Assembly: GCA_031552765.1 (NCBI GenBank) | Contig: JAVBME010000010.1 | Location: forward strand, 1-64,000 | DNA from: JAVBME01 sp031552765 | Lineage (GTDB): Bacteria > Bacillota > Negativicutes > Acidaminococcales > JAISLQ01 | Reading direction: 5' to 3' | DNA: 64,000 nucleotides | Shown: one piece after another, positions 25,296 to 33,475 of the stretch | Numbering within the stretch: position 1 is the stretch's first letter | Layout: each line of letters begins with the position of its first letter | Translations under genes and position numbers: made by a program | Notes under the pieces: generated by a model | Database searches by the model: none | What the model saw: only the letters and a program-made list of their open reading frames with translations | Told to the model about the DNA's origin: nothing

Positions 25296-25410
25296 AAAGA
25301 ACCCCTCTTTCCTGTATCTTCAAAAATATTATAACGGTAAGCGACGCATTTAGCCAGCAGGAAAACAGCGTTATACAAGCCGTTTTTTATCACGGAGATA
25401 ATGCGCTAAA

Positions 25411-25436
25411 TAAACTTCATGGACAAAATTCGATAA
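25411..25436 (+). promoter_or_regulatory. Candidate sigma-28 promoter of the chemoreceptor gene
   Basis: TAAA at 25411-25414 and CGATAA at 25431-25436 are 16 bases apart, close to the flagellar sigma-28/SigD arrangement TAAA-N15-GCCGATAA. The GCC part reads TTC, so this is a partial match. It lies about 80 bases upstream of the GTG start of a chemoreceptor, a usual sigma-28 target. Confidence 0.4.
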
Positions 25437-25517
25437 TAGCGATAAGATATTAACAAGTATTATTTTTATACGATATATATTATACGGACACTCGTACAAT
25501 CAAAGGAGCGAAAACAC

Positions 25518-27266
25518 GTGTTTAAAAGCATCAAAACAAAAATGATGGTATTTTTTCCGGTACTTATTGTTGTAAGCGGTCTTATTTTAAGTTTTTTCAT
25601 TAAAATAAGCTATGAACATCTTCTCATTGACGTCCTCGGCAAAAGGACGTTGACAGTTGCTGAAAGGGCGATAGAGCATATTGACGGCGACGCCTTTAAA
25701 AAAGTAATGGAGCGCGCTCTAAAAGCCACCGGCAATGATGCCATAAAAGAAGACATTCTGCAAATGCCTGAATATGAAAAAATACGGGAAAGCCTGTTGC
25801 AATTAAAAGACATGTCCGGCGTAAAGTTTATTTTTACCATGGCGCAAGTCCCAGGCGGCAAAGGTTTTATCTATGTTATTGACGGCAACCCGACCGACAG
25901 TGAAGATTTTTCCTCCCCCGGCGATGAAGAAGCGGAAGACGTAGGAGCTGCCCACGCCTATGCTGAAAAAAAAGCCGTCACCGGTGAACTTATCGTGGAT
26001 GACAAATGGGGCGCTTCTGTGGCGGCTTATATACCCATCAAGGATAAATCCGGCGCTATAGTCGGCGTAGTCGGCGTCGACTATGACGCCACAGATATAC
26101 ACACCACCATGAAGGGCATAGAAAGAAAAATAATAGCAGTCGTAGCAGGCATCCTTATCTTGGCCGTCCTCTTGAGCTTCCTCTTTGCCCAAAGGATCGT
26201 CAAGCCCCTCCTGGCCTTTGTCGCACACGTCGATACCGTGGCGCAAGGTGATTTCACAAGAAGCATACAAGTAAGCGACCAGGGTGAAATCGGGCACCTT
26301 AGCACCGCTTTCAACGGCATGACGGAAAACCTCCGGATTCTGGTAAATAAAATCTCCGGCTTTTCTAACAACCTTATCGAATCCGTACAGCAGTCGATAA
26401 CCACTACAGATGAAAATGCCCGCGCCGCTAATATGATAGCGGAATCCACCTCCGGCCTGGCTAAAGGTTCGCACGAACAGCTGCAAACGGTAGAAACCGC
26501 ACTTCATATAGTAGAAGAGATAGACGGCATAATCGTAAGGGTCGAGGAAAACGCCAAAAACGCTACGGAAATCGCCAAAGAAACGGTCTCCTCCGCTCAG
26601 GATGGCTCTAAAGCGGTAGAAACAGCAATGGACCAGATGAGTAATATCGAAAAGAGCGTCAGCAGTTCTTCCCAGGTAGTAAGCCGCCTGGGCGAACGCT
26701 CCAAAGAAATCGGACAAATCATCCAGGTCATAGCCGGTATCGCTGACCAGACAAATCTTTTGGCGCTGAACGCCGCCATCGAAGCTGCGCGCGCCGGAGA
26801 GCAGGGCCGCGGTTTTGCCGTAGTCGCCGAAGAGGTAAGAAAACTGGCCGAGCAGTCGCAGACCTCCGCCACCCAGATCGCCGGTCTGATAAAGCACATA
26901 CAGTCCGAGACGGACGAAGCGGTAATCAGCATGCAGGCCGGCAACCGTGAAGTAAGCGTCGGTATAGAGGTCGTCAATGATGCCGGCAAACGCTTCCAGG
27001 ACATTGTTACCATGATCAACCGCGTAGCAGAGCAGGTAAACGGCATTTCGCAATTTATCAGCGACGTATCGGTCGGCAGCGACAAGATAATTGCCGCCGT
27101 CAAGAACATAGAAACAGTGGGGCGCAAAAGCGTCGACGAAACAGCCAATGTATCGGCCGCCGCCCAACAGCAATCCGCCTCTACTCAAGAACTGGCCGCA
27201 CTCAGCCACAGCTTGTCGCGCATGGCGGAAGAAATGAAAGCCGCTATAAACCAATTCCGAGTATGA
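25518..27266 (+). CDS. Methyl-accepting chemotaxis protein (Cache sensor)
   Basis: A 582-residue chemoreceptor. A membrane helix at about 9-28 is followed by a periplasmic sensing region (about 30-205) with Cache features (VKFIFTM, YVIDGNP, GVVGVDYDA), a second helix about 208-230, a HAMP domain (RIVKPLLAFVAHVDTVAQGDF) and a long cytoplasmic signalling helix. The hairpin tip is IADQTNLLALNAAIEAARAGEQGRGFAVVAEEVRKLAEQSQ in sequence order, the conserved CheA/CheW contact. GTG start at 25518 with AAGGAG ten bases upstream. There is no C-terminal CheR-binding pentapeptide. The gene stands alone; its ligand is unknown. Confidence 0.95.
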   Translation: MFKSIKTKMMVFFPVLIVVSGLILSFFIKISYEHLLIDVLGKRTLTVAERAIEHIDGDAFKKVMERALKATGNDAIKEDILQMPEYEKIRESLLQLKDMSGVKFIFTMAQVPGGKGFIYVIDGNPTDSEDFSSPGDEEAEDVGAAHAYAEKKAVTGELIVDDKWGASVAAYIPIKDKSGAIVGVVGVDYDATDIHTTMKGIERKIIAVVAGILILAVLLSFLFAQRIVKPLLAFVAHVDTVAQGDFTRSIQVSDQGEIGHLSTAFNGMTENLRILVNKISGFSNNLIESVQQSITTTDENARAANMIAESTSGLAKGSHEQLQTVETALHIVEEIDGIIVRVEENAKNATEIAKETVSSAQDGSKAVETAMDQMSNIEKSVSSSSQVVSRLGERSKEIGQIIQVIAGIADQTNLLALNAAIEAARAGEQGRGFAVVAEEVRKLAEQSQTSATQIAGLIKHIQSETDEAVISMQAGNREVSVGIEVVNDAGKRFQDIVTMINRVAEQVNGISQFISDVSVGSDKIIAAVKNIETVGRKSVDETANVSAAAQQQSASTQELAALSHSLSRMAEEMKAAINQFRV

Positions 27267-27269
27267 TAA

Positions 27270-27303
27270 AAAAAGCCCTCTGAGCGTGCTCAGAGGGCTT
27301 TTT
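27270..27303. terminator. Bidirectional terminator after chemoreceptor gene
   Basis: AGCCCTCTGAGC (27274-27285) and GCTCAGAGGGCT (27288-27299) form a 12-base-pair palindrome flanked by an A run on the left and TTTTT on the right, between two convergent genes. Confidence 0.9.
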
Positions 27304-27314
27304 GGGCGGATAAA

Positions 27315-27740
27315 TCAAATATTCACGTCAATAAGGGCGGATACGCCTACGCCTTGTACACGGTTGAACTTCAGCGGGTTCATACTGTCGCTCGGTATAA
27401 GCGCGCGGACGCGCACACTGCCTAAAAGACGCCCTTCCAACTGCAGCACCGCCTCGGTACGGTCTACCAGAGCCTTGCTGCCTGTTACCTGCACGGCGCC
27501 TATCTGCTTACCGTCGCCAATGCTGATGATAGGCACTACCTTAGTAGCATAGTCATTGCCGGCGCCTTTTTGCAGTGTGATTTTATTGATGAAGCTGTTT
27601 ATCTCGCCGCCGAACATCTTTACTACAGCCCCAATGCCGCCGACCTTAAAAATGTCGCCCAATACACTGGCCTGGCTTACCGCCGGGACGGCACAAAGCA
27701 AAACAAGCGCAATAACCGCAGTCAAACAACTTTTTTTCAT
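27315..27740 (-). CDS. Secreted protein of unknown function
   Basis: A 141-residue exported protein. A signal peptide (MKKSCLTAVIALVLLCAVPAVSQAS) is cut near residue 24. The mature part begins with a hydrophobic, glycine-rich stretch (LGDIFKVGGIGAVVKMFGGEINSFIN), then a beta-rich part with VQVTGSKALVDRTEAVLQLEG and RVRALIPSD. I recognise no family with confidence, although small proteins of this kind with 'GGEINxFINK' appear to be typical of diderm Firmicutes. It is single, with GAGG before its ATG, divergent from crcB. It is probably periplasmic or bound to the envelope. Confidence 0.75.
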   Translation of the reverse strand: MKKSCLTAVIALVLLCAVPAVSQASVLGDIFKVGGIGAVVKMFGGEINSFINKITLQKGAGNDYATKVVPIISIGDGKQIGAVQVTGSKALVDRTEAVLQLEGRLLGSVRVRALIPSDSMNPLKFNRVQGVGVSALIDVNI

Positions 27741-27903
27741 ATAATTACCCCTCCTTTATTGTTTCTTTCGACACACTCCGAGCCATTACCTGTTTGACAA
27801 TAAAGAAAACAACTAGCGAGTTTACTATAAAATATAGTATAATTTTTTCTGTAAAAAACCTTTACGGCTGTTCTTTTCTATAATATAGCGCAGAGGTGCT
27901 CAT

Positions 27904-28278
27904 ATGGAAAAAATAATTTTTGTTGCTTTAGGCGGTGCAGCGGGCGCCGTAGCGCGCTATTTGACTTCCCTTTGGTTTTTGGGGCGCTTTGGCGCTGTTT
28001 TTCCTTTCGCTACGCTTTGCGTAAACATTGCCGGCTGCCTGCTCATCGGCTTTGTCATGACCCTTGCAACGGAAAAGATGACGTTGCCTGAATACTGGCG
28101 CTTCCTGGCGGTCATCGGTTTTGCCGGCGGCCTTACTACCTTTTCTGCCTATAGCTATGAAACATGGCTGCTTTTGCAAAACGCCAAAATAATACCCGCC
28201 CTGGCCAATGTAGTATTGAATGTAACGTTAGGCTTCGCCGCCACGGCACTGGGAGCTTTCGCCGCAAGAAGCATCTGA
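27904..28278 (+). CDS. crcB: Fluoride channel CrcB/Fluc
   Basis: A 124-residue four-helix membrane protein of the Fluc family, which as a dual-topology dimer releases fluoride. Hallmarks are GGAAGAVARYLTSL at the N-terminus, VNIAGCLLIGF (the N-x-x-G-C/S pore motif) near residue 40 and GFAGGLTTFSAYSYET near 78, with the phenylalanine and Thr/Ser track that line the pore. Only one copy is seen. I looked for a fluoride riboswitch in the 163 bases upstream and found none of its conserved elements. The YeiH-type gene begins 18 bases downstream, so the two are likely cotranscribed. Confidence 0.93.
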   Translation: MEKIIFVALGGAAGAVARYLTSLWFLGRFGAVFPFATLCVNIAGCLLIGFVMTLATEKMTLPEYWRFLAVIGFAGGLTTFSAYSYETWLLLQNAKIIPALANVVLNVTLGFAATALGAFAARSI

Positions 28279-28296
28279 CTTTTAGGAGGAATAACA

Positions 28297-29265
28297 TTGC
28301 TGAAAATAAAAACCCTGCTGCCAGGTATTATGCTGGCAGCCCTTTTGGCCTTTCCCGCCACCATCCTTGGCAAATACCTGCCGCTTGTCGGCGCGCCCGT
28401 CATCGGCATCCTCTTAGGCATGCTCTTGGCCGGGATACAACGTCCGGACAAATTAAACGACGGTATAAAATTTACCGCAAAAATAATCCTGCAATACTCC
28501 ATAATACTCTTAGGCTTTGAAATGAACTTTTTCAACGTCCTCAAAGCCGGCCGGGAATCACTCGTCATCATGGCGTTTACCTTGAGCGCCGCTTTCTTAA
28601 CCGCCTATATCGCCAGCAAAGCCCTAAAAGTCCCCGCCAAGGCCGCCACGCTCATCGGCGTCGGCACTGCCATTTGCGGCGGTTCGGCCATAGCAGCGAC
28701 CGCGCCGGTCATAAAAGCCGACGAAAAAGAAGTAGCGCATGCCATATCCACCATATTTTTCTTCAATATCATCGCCGCTTTTCTCTTTCCTTTTCTCGGC
28801 CACCTCATGCAGATGGACGATATCCATTTCGGCCTATGGGCCGGTACAGCCATAAACGATACCTCTTCGGTCGTAGCCGCCGGCTATTCTTACAGTGACG
28901 AAGCCGGCAGGCTTGCAGTAATAGTAAAGCTGGCCAGGACGCTCATGATCATCCCCATCACCCTTTTCCTCGCTTTTTTTACTGCCAAGCAGAACGCCGG
29001 CAACAATTATAGCATAAAAAAAATATTCCCCTGGTTTATCGTCGGTTTTCTTCTCACTGCCTTGTTCCACACTTTCCAGCCCTTGCCGTCTATAGATAAA
29101 GCATTGGTCCAGTGCGGTAAATACATGATAGTGATGGCGATGGCCGCCATAGGCCTCAACACTAACCTGCCGGAACTGATAAGAAATAGCGGTCGCTCAC
29201 TCCTCCTCGGTTTTTCCTGCTGGGTCGTCCTGTCTATCGTCGCCTTGCTTTGCCTCAATATGTAA
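28297..29265 (+). CDS. YeiH/UPF0324 family putative sulfate exporter
   Basis: A 322-residue membrane protein with about ten helices, family Cons_hypoth698 (YeiH). Diagnostic stretches are LILQYSIILLGFEMNF (family LLG-x-x), the SKALKVPAKAATLIGVGTAICGGSAIAATAPVI block near 110 with the CGGSAI motif, and AINDTSSVVAAGY near 185. Start is a TTG at 28297 with AGGAGGA seven bases before. The annotation as a sulfate exporter rests on a few relatives; substrate here is unknown. It follows crcB closely and precedes a 37-codon frame. Confidence 0.88.
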   Translation: MLKIKTLLPGIMLAALLAFPATILGKYLPLVGAPVIGILLGMLLAGIQRPDKLNDGIKFTAKIILQYSIILLGFEMNFFNVLKAGRESLVIMAFTLSAAFLTAYIASKALKVPAKAATLIGVGTAICGGSAIAATAPVIKADEKEVAHAISTIFFFNIIAAFLFPFLGHLMQMDDIHFGLWAGTAINDTSSVVAAGYSYSDEAGRLAVIVKLARTLMIIPITLFLAFFTAKQNAGNNYSIKKIFPWFIVGFLLTALFHTFQPLPSIDKALVQCGKYMIVMAMAAIGLNTNLPELIRNSGRSLLLGFSCWVVLSIVALLCLNM

Positions 29266-29313
29266 AAATCCCTCCAACCCTCCACCACAAACCGGTAATA
29301 GTATCGGAAAACT

Positions 29314-29427
29314 ATGAAAATAGACGAAGATATAAAACTCTTTCTCGACGCCCTGGGTAAAGATGACGAACTGGTCGGCGAGCGATTGCAAGTCTTATCC
29401 AGGATATTAAAAGAAATGGGTTATTGA
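29314..29427 (+). CDS. Possible 37-residue small protein
   Basis: An ATG frame reading MKIDEDIKLFLDALGKDDEL..., ending in LSRILKEMGY, located 48 bases after the YeiH-type gene and ending just before a terminator. It is amphipathic, charged and helix-like with ordinary codon use, which favours real coding. The ribosome site (CGGA at a distance of five) is weak. No family recognised. It could be the 3' end of the crcB-yeiH transcript. Confidence 0.4.
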   Translation: MKIDEDIKLFLDALGKDDELVGERLQVLSRILKEMGY

Positions 29428-29440
29428 TGCCGCAAAATGA

Positions 29441-29466
29441 AACTGCCGCCCGGCCGGGCGGCAGTT
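29441..29466. terminator. Bidirectional terminator before glutaminase
   Basis: A 26-base perfect palindrome (AACTGCCGCCCGG and its complement, giving an 11-base-pair stem and four-base loop) between the convergent small ORF and glutaminase gene; T-rich sequence follows on the plus strand. Confidence 0.8.
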
Positions 29467-29485
29467 CTTCTTTGTTTTCAAGCGG

Positions 29486-30403
29486 TCAGAATATACTAAG
29501 GTCAAATTCCCTGGATAATTCCTGCAACAGCTTCTTGCCGGCAACACTAGTGCCTTTTTTATTCAAAGACGGGCCATACACGCCAATGCCAAACCTGCCG
29601 GGGACGACCGACAAAATACCGCCACCCACCCCGCTTTTGGAAGGCAGGCCAACATTGACGGCGAATTCGCCGGATTCGTCATACATGCCGCACAAAGTCA
29701 TAGTAGCTTTGACCGTCCTGGCTGTTTCCGCCCCAAATAGCTTTTCCCCTGCCGGCGTCCGGCCGTTTTGCGCCAGCACCAGGCCCATATTGGCTAAATC
29801 TTTCACCGTCACAGATAAAGAACATATCTTGAAATACACATCCAGCAGTTCTTCTATATCCTCGTCTTTGATGATAAGTGAACTTTTCATAAAGTAGGCC
29901 AATGCCCGGTTGCGCGAGCCGGTCTTTTTCTCCGACAGGTAAACGCCCTCAGCCACCTCGATATCGCTATTGCCGGACATCTTGCGGACAAATTCCCGTA
30001 CGCGCACAAACTTATCCTCAGGGTCAGCGCCTTTAATAAGGGTTATACAGGCGATAGCGCCGGCGTTGATAAAAGGGTTCAGCGGCCGGTGCTTATTCTT
30101 TGTCTCTAAGTTGACGATGGAATTAAAACCGTCGCTGGTTGGCTCAAAACTGACTTTTTTGCCAACTTCACTCTTTCCGGCATCTAAGAGACAGCAAATA
30201 AAAATAGCTACCTTGGCGATACTCTGGATGGTAAACTTCTGGCTATAGTCGCCCGCCTGGCATTGATTGCCCTCTTTGTCCAGCACGCAAACGGCAAGCT
30301 GCTCTTTATCCGCCTTCCCAAGCTCCGGTATATAGCTGGCCACTTCGCCCTTTTTGGTATAAGGCCGGCATTTTGCAACAAGATCTTCTATTTTCTTCTG
30401 CAT
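29486..30403 (-). CDS. glsA: Glutaminase A
   Basis: A 305-residue serine-dependent glutaminase that turns glutamine into glutamate and ammonia in the cytoplasm. The catalytic pair is Ser61-x-x-Lys64 in FTIQSIAKVAI; other family blocks are SYIPELGK, PLNPFINAGAI, ALAYFMKS (Asn/Tyr contact), CSLSVTVKDLANMGLVLAQNG and PSKSGVGGGILSVVPGRFGIGVYGP. ATG 30403 with GGGAG upstream is preferred over a TTG at 30475. For a glutamate fermenter this supplies the main substrate. Monocistronic, with an inverted repeat after it shared with the crcB side. Confidence 0.95.
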   Translation of the reverse strand: MQKKIEDLVAKCRPYTKKGEVASYIPELGKADKEQLAVCVLDKEGNQCQAGDYSQKFTIQSIAKVAIFICCLLDAGKSEVGKKVSFEPTSDGFNSIVNLETKNKHRPLNPFINAGAIACITLIKGADPEDKFVRVREFVRKMSGNSDIEVAEGVYLSEKKTGSRNRALAYFMKSSLIIKDEDIEELLDVYFKICSLSVTVKDLANMGLVLAQNGRTPAGEKLFGAETARTVKATMTLCGMYDESGEFAVNVGLPSKSGVGGGILSVVPGRFGIGVYGPSLNKKGTSVAGKKLLQELSREFDLSIF

Positions 30404-30526
30404 AAAACTCCCTGTCCCCCACATAATTTCTAAAAAACAAATTCGCCGCCAAAAGCATTTTTCCTTTTTACGCAAAAAAACAGACCGCCCAGTTAATTTT
30501 TAAAGGCGGCCTGTTTGTATCATAAC

Positions 30527-32938
30527 TTACCGTTTAAGGCTCATCAGTTCTTGAAGCATTTCGTCCGAAGTAGTTATCGTGCGTGAATTGGCTTGAAAAC
30601 CACGCTGGGTTACTATCATGTTGGTAAATTCTTCGGCCAGGTCTACGTTTGCCATTTCAAGCACGCCAGCCTGTAAAGTGCCTCGCCCGCCGGAACCGGG
30701 AACGCCTATTTGCGGTGTGCCGGAATTGTTTGACTCGCGAAATGTCGTATTACCTGCCCGCTCAAGACCGCTTTGGTTGACAAAGATGGCGGTGGCCAAT
30801 TGCCCGAGGGCAAGCCTTTGTCCGTTAGAAAAGATGCCTACAATAACGCCCTTGTCATCTACAGCTTTATCTTGCAATATACCTGCCGTATAGCCATCTA
30901 TGGCCAGTTGTGCCGTATGGTCTCCGGCATATTGCGTCAGAGCTCCGTAACTGCCATTGAGTTGCAAAAAGGCCACCCCGCCTTGCGGCTGGAAGGAAAA
31001 CGGGTCGTTCGTGCCTGCACCGGCCACCGGCACAGTATGTAAATCGTTTGAAGCGCCGGGAAGTACACTGACTGTGGTTGCAGGATTAAAAGAGTAGGCA
31101 GTGCCATCTGCCAATGTTATGGCTGGCAAATCCGTTTTGGGCGGATTGCCCGGATAAGTTTGCCTACCTACCAATTTGCCTTGTTCAAAAAATTCCAGCT
31201 TCCATGTAGCTACGGGGTTGGAAACAGGATCATAGCCGCTCGTACAAGTGGCTTTGACACCAAGAACATGCACGGCGCCGTTTTCGTCAGTAAAAGTTAC
31301 GGCGCTTTCCACTTTATCATTCAGTTTTGCATGCGCATTAAGTTCTATGCCCGGCCAGGGCAACGCTTTCAGATCATTGGCGCCGTATGAAGTTACCGCA
31401 ACCATCGTACCCGGGTCTATGCTGTAGCTAGTGCCGTCCGGCCAGGATAATACCGGCAATGAAGTATCTGCCGGGCTGCCGGGATAAGTTTTACTGCCAA
31501 CAAGTATACCCTGATCGTAAAATTCCAATTCCCAGTTAGCTGCAGTTACACTCGGCGGATTGTAGCCAAGCGTACATTTGGCTTTTACATCTATAGCCCT
31601 GTCTATACCATCTTTATCACTGAAAGCTATCCTGCTTTGCGCTTCCTCGCCTAATGCGGCCGCAGAGTTCAAATCTATTACGCCGGTCACCGCAATTGTG
31701 CGTAAATCGTTGGTTCCGCCAGGCGCAAGCGAAATATCTGTTGAGGCGGCAAAAGTATAAGTATTGCCGTTATTTAGCGTTACCGCCGGCAAAGCCGCGT
31801 TACCCAAGGCGGAATATGTCTGGCTGCCGGCCAGCACTCCCTGTTCATAAAAGTCCACTTGCCAATTGGCTACAGTAACACCCGGCGGATTATAGCCCAA
31901 AGTACATTCCGCTTTTATATCAAGCAGATGGGCAATGCCCGCTTCGTCAATAAAAGATATGCGGGAGACGGCTGTATCGCCTAAAACAGCAGTACTGTCA
32001 AGGTCTATAGCGCCCGCGTTAAAAACGCCGCCAATAACTCCGCTCGCCACACTGCCCTGTGCGGTTTCAAAAACATTTCTTATAACTCCACCGACTGGCG
32101 TCGAGCCTGTCAAAGTATCAAAAGTTCCGGTTATGACGCCGTTATAAGCGCCACCTAGCACTTTAGCATCTTGCACCGACTGGAACAAACCATTGGAATC
32201 AAATTTCAACAATTTGAGGTTGCCGGTAATGCCGTCCGGATTGCCGGAGTTTTTAGTGGCAGGATCCACTCCTGTAGCCGACCCATAGAGCAGCCAGGTG
32301 TTATCATCAATCTTGTAATAGGCCTGCGTTATATTATGGGCTATTCCTTCCGAATCATATGCTGTAGCTGTAGTTAAGGTGGCTCCGCCCATTACTTCAT
32401 CGGCTTTAAGGTTACCGATGTTTTTTATTTCTGTAGACACTTTAGCTGGCATAGAAGCAACCGTTGGAATAACAATAGCGGCAATAGGAGATGCGCTGTT
32501 TATATTACCGTTGGCGTCCGCCGGCCAGCCCATGACGCGAAGGCCGGAGCCAGTCTGGATCATATTGCCTTCACTGTCAAAATCAAAATTGCCGGCGCGG
32601 GTATAAAACTGCTGGGCGCCGTCGCGGACAACAAAAAAGCCGTTATTGTTTATGGCAAGATCGGTAACTTTATTTGTGGTCTGAAAACTTGTCGGCGTAA
32701 ACATGATATCTATCGCCGACACTTTCATGCCAAGACCTATTTGCTTGGCGTTGACGCCGCCAAGATTAGCGCTCGGGCCGGATGCCCCTTGCATAGTCTG
32801 GCTGAGCGTGTCGGCAAATACCGTGCGGCTGCCCTTGTAGCCAATAGTATTAACGTTTGCAATATTGTTGCTCAGTACGTCCATACGGGTCTGGTGATTA
32901 CGGAGACCGGACACGCCGGTATAAAGAGAACGCATCAT
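30527..32938 (-). CDS. flgE: Flagellar hook protein FlgE with three internal 110-residue repeats
   Basis: An 803-residue hook protein, much longer than the usual 400-500. The N-terminal helix MRSLYTGVSGLRNHQTRMDVLSNNIANVNTIGYK and the C-terminal AGVLEMANVDLAEEFTNMIVTQRGFQANSRTITTSDEMLQEL in sequence form the D0/D1 coiled core of axial proteins; TDLAINNNGFFVV is the FlgE/F/G motif. Residues 310-639 consist of three tandem 110-residue units placed in the surface-exposed D2/D3 region. Each unit has one cysteine (KAxCTxGY) and a conserved Trp-x5-QG block. ATG 32938 follows GGGAGG. No other flagellar gene lies nearby, so it is separated from its usual operon. It overlaps a small upstream frame by ATGA. 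Confidence 0.93.
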   Translation of the reverse strand: MMRSLYTGVSGLRNHQTRMDVLSNNIANVNTIGYKGSRTVFADTLSQTMQGASGPSANLGGVNAKQIGLGMKVSAIDIMFTPTSFQTTNKVTDLAINNNGFFVVRDGAQQFYTRAGNFDFDSEGNMIQTGSGLRVMGWPADANGNINSASPIAAIVIPTVASMPAKVSTEIKNIGNLKADEVMGGATLTTATAYDSEGIAHNITQAYYKIDDNTWLLYGSATGVDPATKNSGNPDGITGNLKLLKFDSNGLFQSVQDAKVLGGAYNGVITGTFDTLTGSTPVGGVIRNVFETAQGSVASGVIGGVFNAGAIDLDSTAVLGDTAVSRISFIDEAGIAHLLDIKAECTLGYNPPGVTVANWQVDFYEQGVLAGSQTYSALGNAALPAVTLNNGNTYTFAASTDISLAPGGTNDLRTIAVTGVIDLNSAAALGEEAQSRIAFSDKDGIDRAIDVKAKCTLGYNPPSVTAANWELEFYDQGILVGSKTYPGSPADTSLPVLSWPDGTSYSIDPGTMVAVTSYGANDLKALPWPGIELNAHAKLNDKVESAVTFTDENGAVHVLGVKATCTSGYDPVSNPVATWKLEFFEQGKLVGRQTYPGNPPKTDLPAITLADGTAYSFNPATTVSVLPGASNDLHTVPVAGAGTNDPFSFQPQGGVAFLQLNGSYGALTQYAGDHTAQLAIDGYTAGILQDKAVDDKGVIVGIFSNGQRLALGQLATAIFVNQSGLERAGNTTFRESNNSGTPQIGVPGSGGRGTLQAGVLEMANVDLAEEFTNMIVTQRGFQANSRTITTSDEMLQELMSLKR
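31022..32011 (-). repeat. Three tandem 330-bp units in flgE
   Basis: Units occupy 32011-31682, 31681-31352 and 31351-31022, each exactly 110 codons. Protein identity is clear (IDLxS/IELN start, CTLGYNP, NW-x-(V/L)-x-FY(E/D)QG, TY, LP-(A/V), (T/N)DL-x-(T/A) end) but DNA has diverged, so the duplications are old. Confidence 0.85.
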
Positions 32939-33135
32939 AACAAAAAAACCTCCCTGACTTTGGAGCGCCACTGACTAACCCCAGACATTCGGCCTGAAGC
33001 TATGAGCTTCCTCGTCGTGAGGTCCGGCTCGTACATAAATAGCGCCTTTACTGTGTTGTAATAAAACTCTCGCGGCAATACACCATCCATGGTAAAAGCA
33101 GTAACCTTTTTTCTTTTACCGGCGAATATAACCAA
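32935..33135 (-). CDS. Possible small gene coupled to flgE
   Basis: A 66-codon frame from a TTG at 33135 to a TGA at 32935 that overlaps the flgE ATG as ATGA, a typical translational-coupling junction. The product is very basic (VIFAGKRKKVTAFTMDGVLP... ending WRSKVREVFLL) and looks helix-turn-helix-like in its second half, but I recognise no family. AAGGAGGGG lies about 16 bases before the TTG, which is too far, and no better start is visible, so the start or the gene itself is uncertain. An alternative is that this is part of the flgE leader RNA. Confidence 0.4.
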   Translation of the reverse strand: MVIFAGKRKKVTAFTMDGVLPREFYYNTVKALFMYEPDLTTRKLIASGRMSGVSQWRSKVREVFLL

Positions 33136-33377
33136 CCGCCGGATGCAAAATCCCCTCCTTTTGTAAAAAATCTTTCATGCTATGCTTTTATGCACAACAG
33201 GCTATTTTTCATGATTGCCGGCACATAAACAACATTTACTTTTAGACACAAATTTTATTTCAAAGGCAAGCAAAAAATTTCCCTGCTACAAACCGCTTAT
33301 ATAAGCCAGTTTTCCTTATGGAAAAAGACGGTATCTAACCCATTTTATTTACATAACTTTATATTTACAATTGTATT

Positions 33378-33436
33378 TTACTTTTTGTAAATAGTCAATT
33401 ACTTTTTGTAAGCTTTTTTCTGTTTACTTTTTGTAA
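33378..33436. promoter_or_regulatory. Three copies of TTACTTTTTGTAA upstream of XRE gene
   Basis: Identical 13-base dyads (TTAC-N5-GTAA) at 33378-33390, 33399-33411 and 33424-33436, spaced 21 and 25 bases, end 39 bases before the XRE-regulator start. A related TTTACAATTGTA lies just left of the first copy. They occupy the likely promoter region and look like operators for autoregulation. The rest of the gap between flgE and this gene (32939-33475) is AT-rich and holds only the small coupled frame. Confidence 0.7.
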
Positions 33437-33475
33437 CCTACTAGTGTACTCTGAAATAGGGGAAAATGCAGACAT

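Noticed and set aside
25803..27254. 483-codon open frame opposite the Cache chemoreceptor
   Set aside because: Antisense shadow of a clear chemoreceptor; composition rich in Tyr/Phe/Gly/Asp without domains.
27741..27903. Fluoride riboswitch upstream of crcB
   Set aside because: I looked for the conserved GGNGATGG-type element and pseudoknot partner on the plus strand and found none.
32939..33180. c-di-GMP (GEMM) riboswitch in the flgE leader
   Set aside because: The leader has no GGGCAAACC or ACGCAAAG-type core; the sequence is better explained as a small coupled frame.
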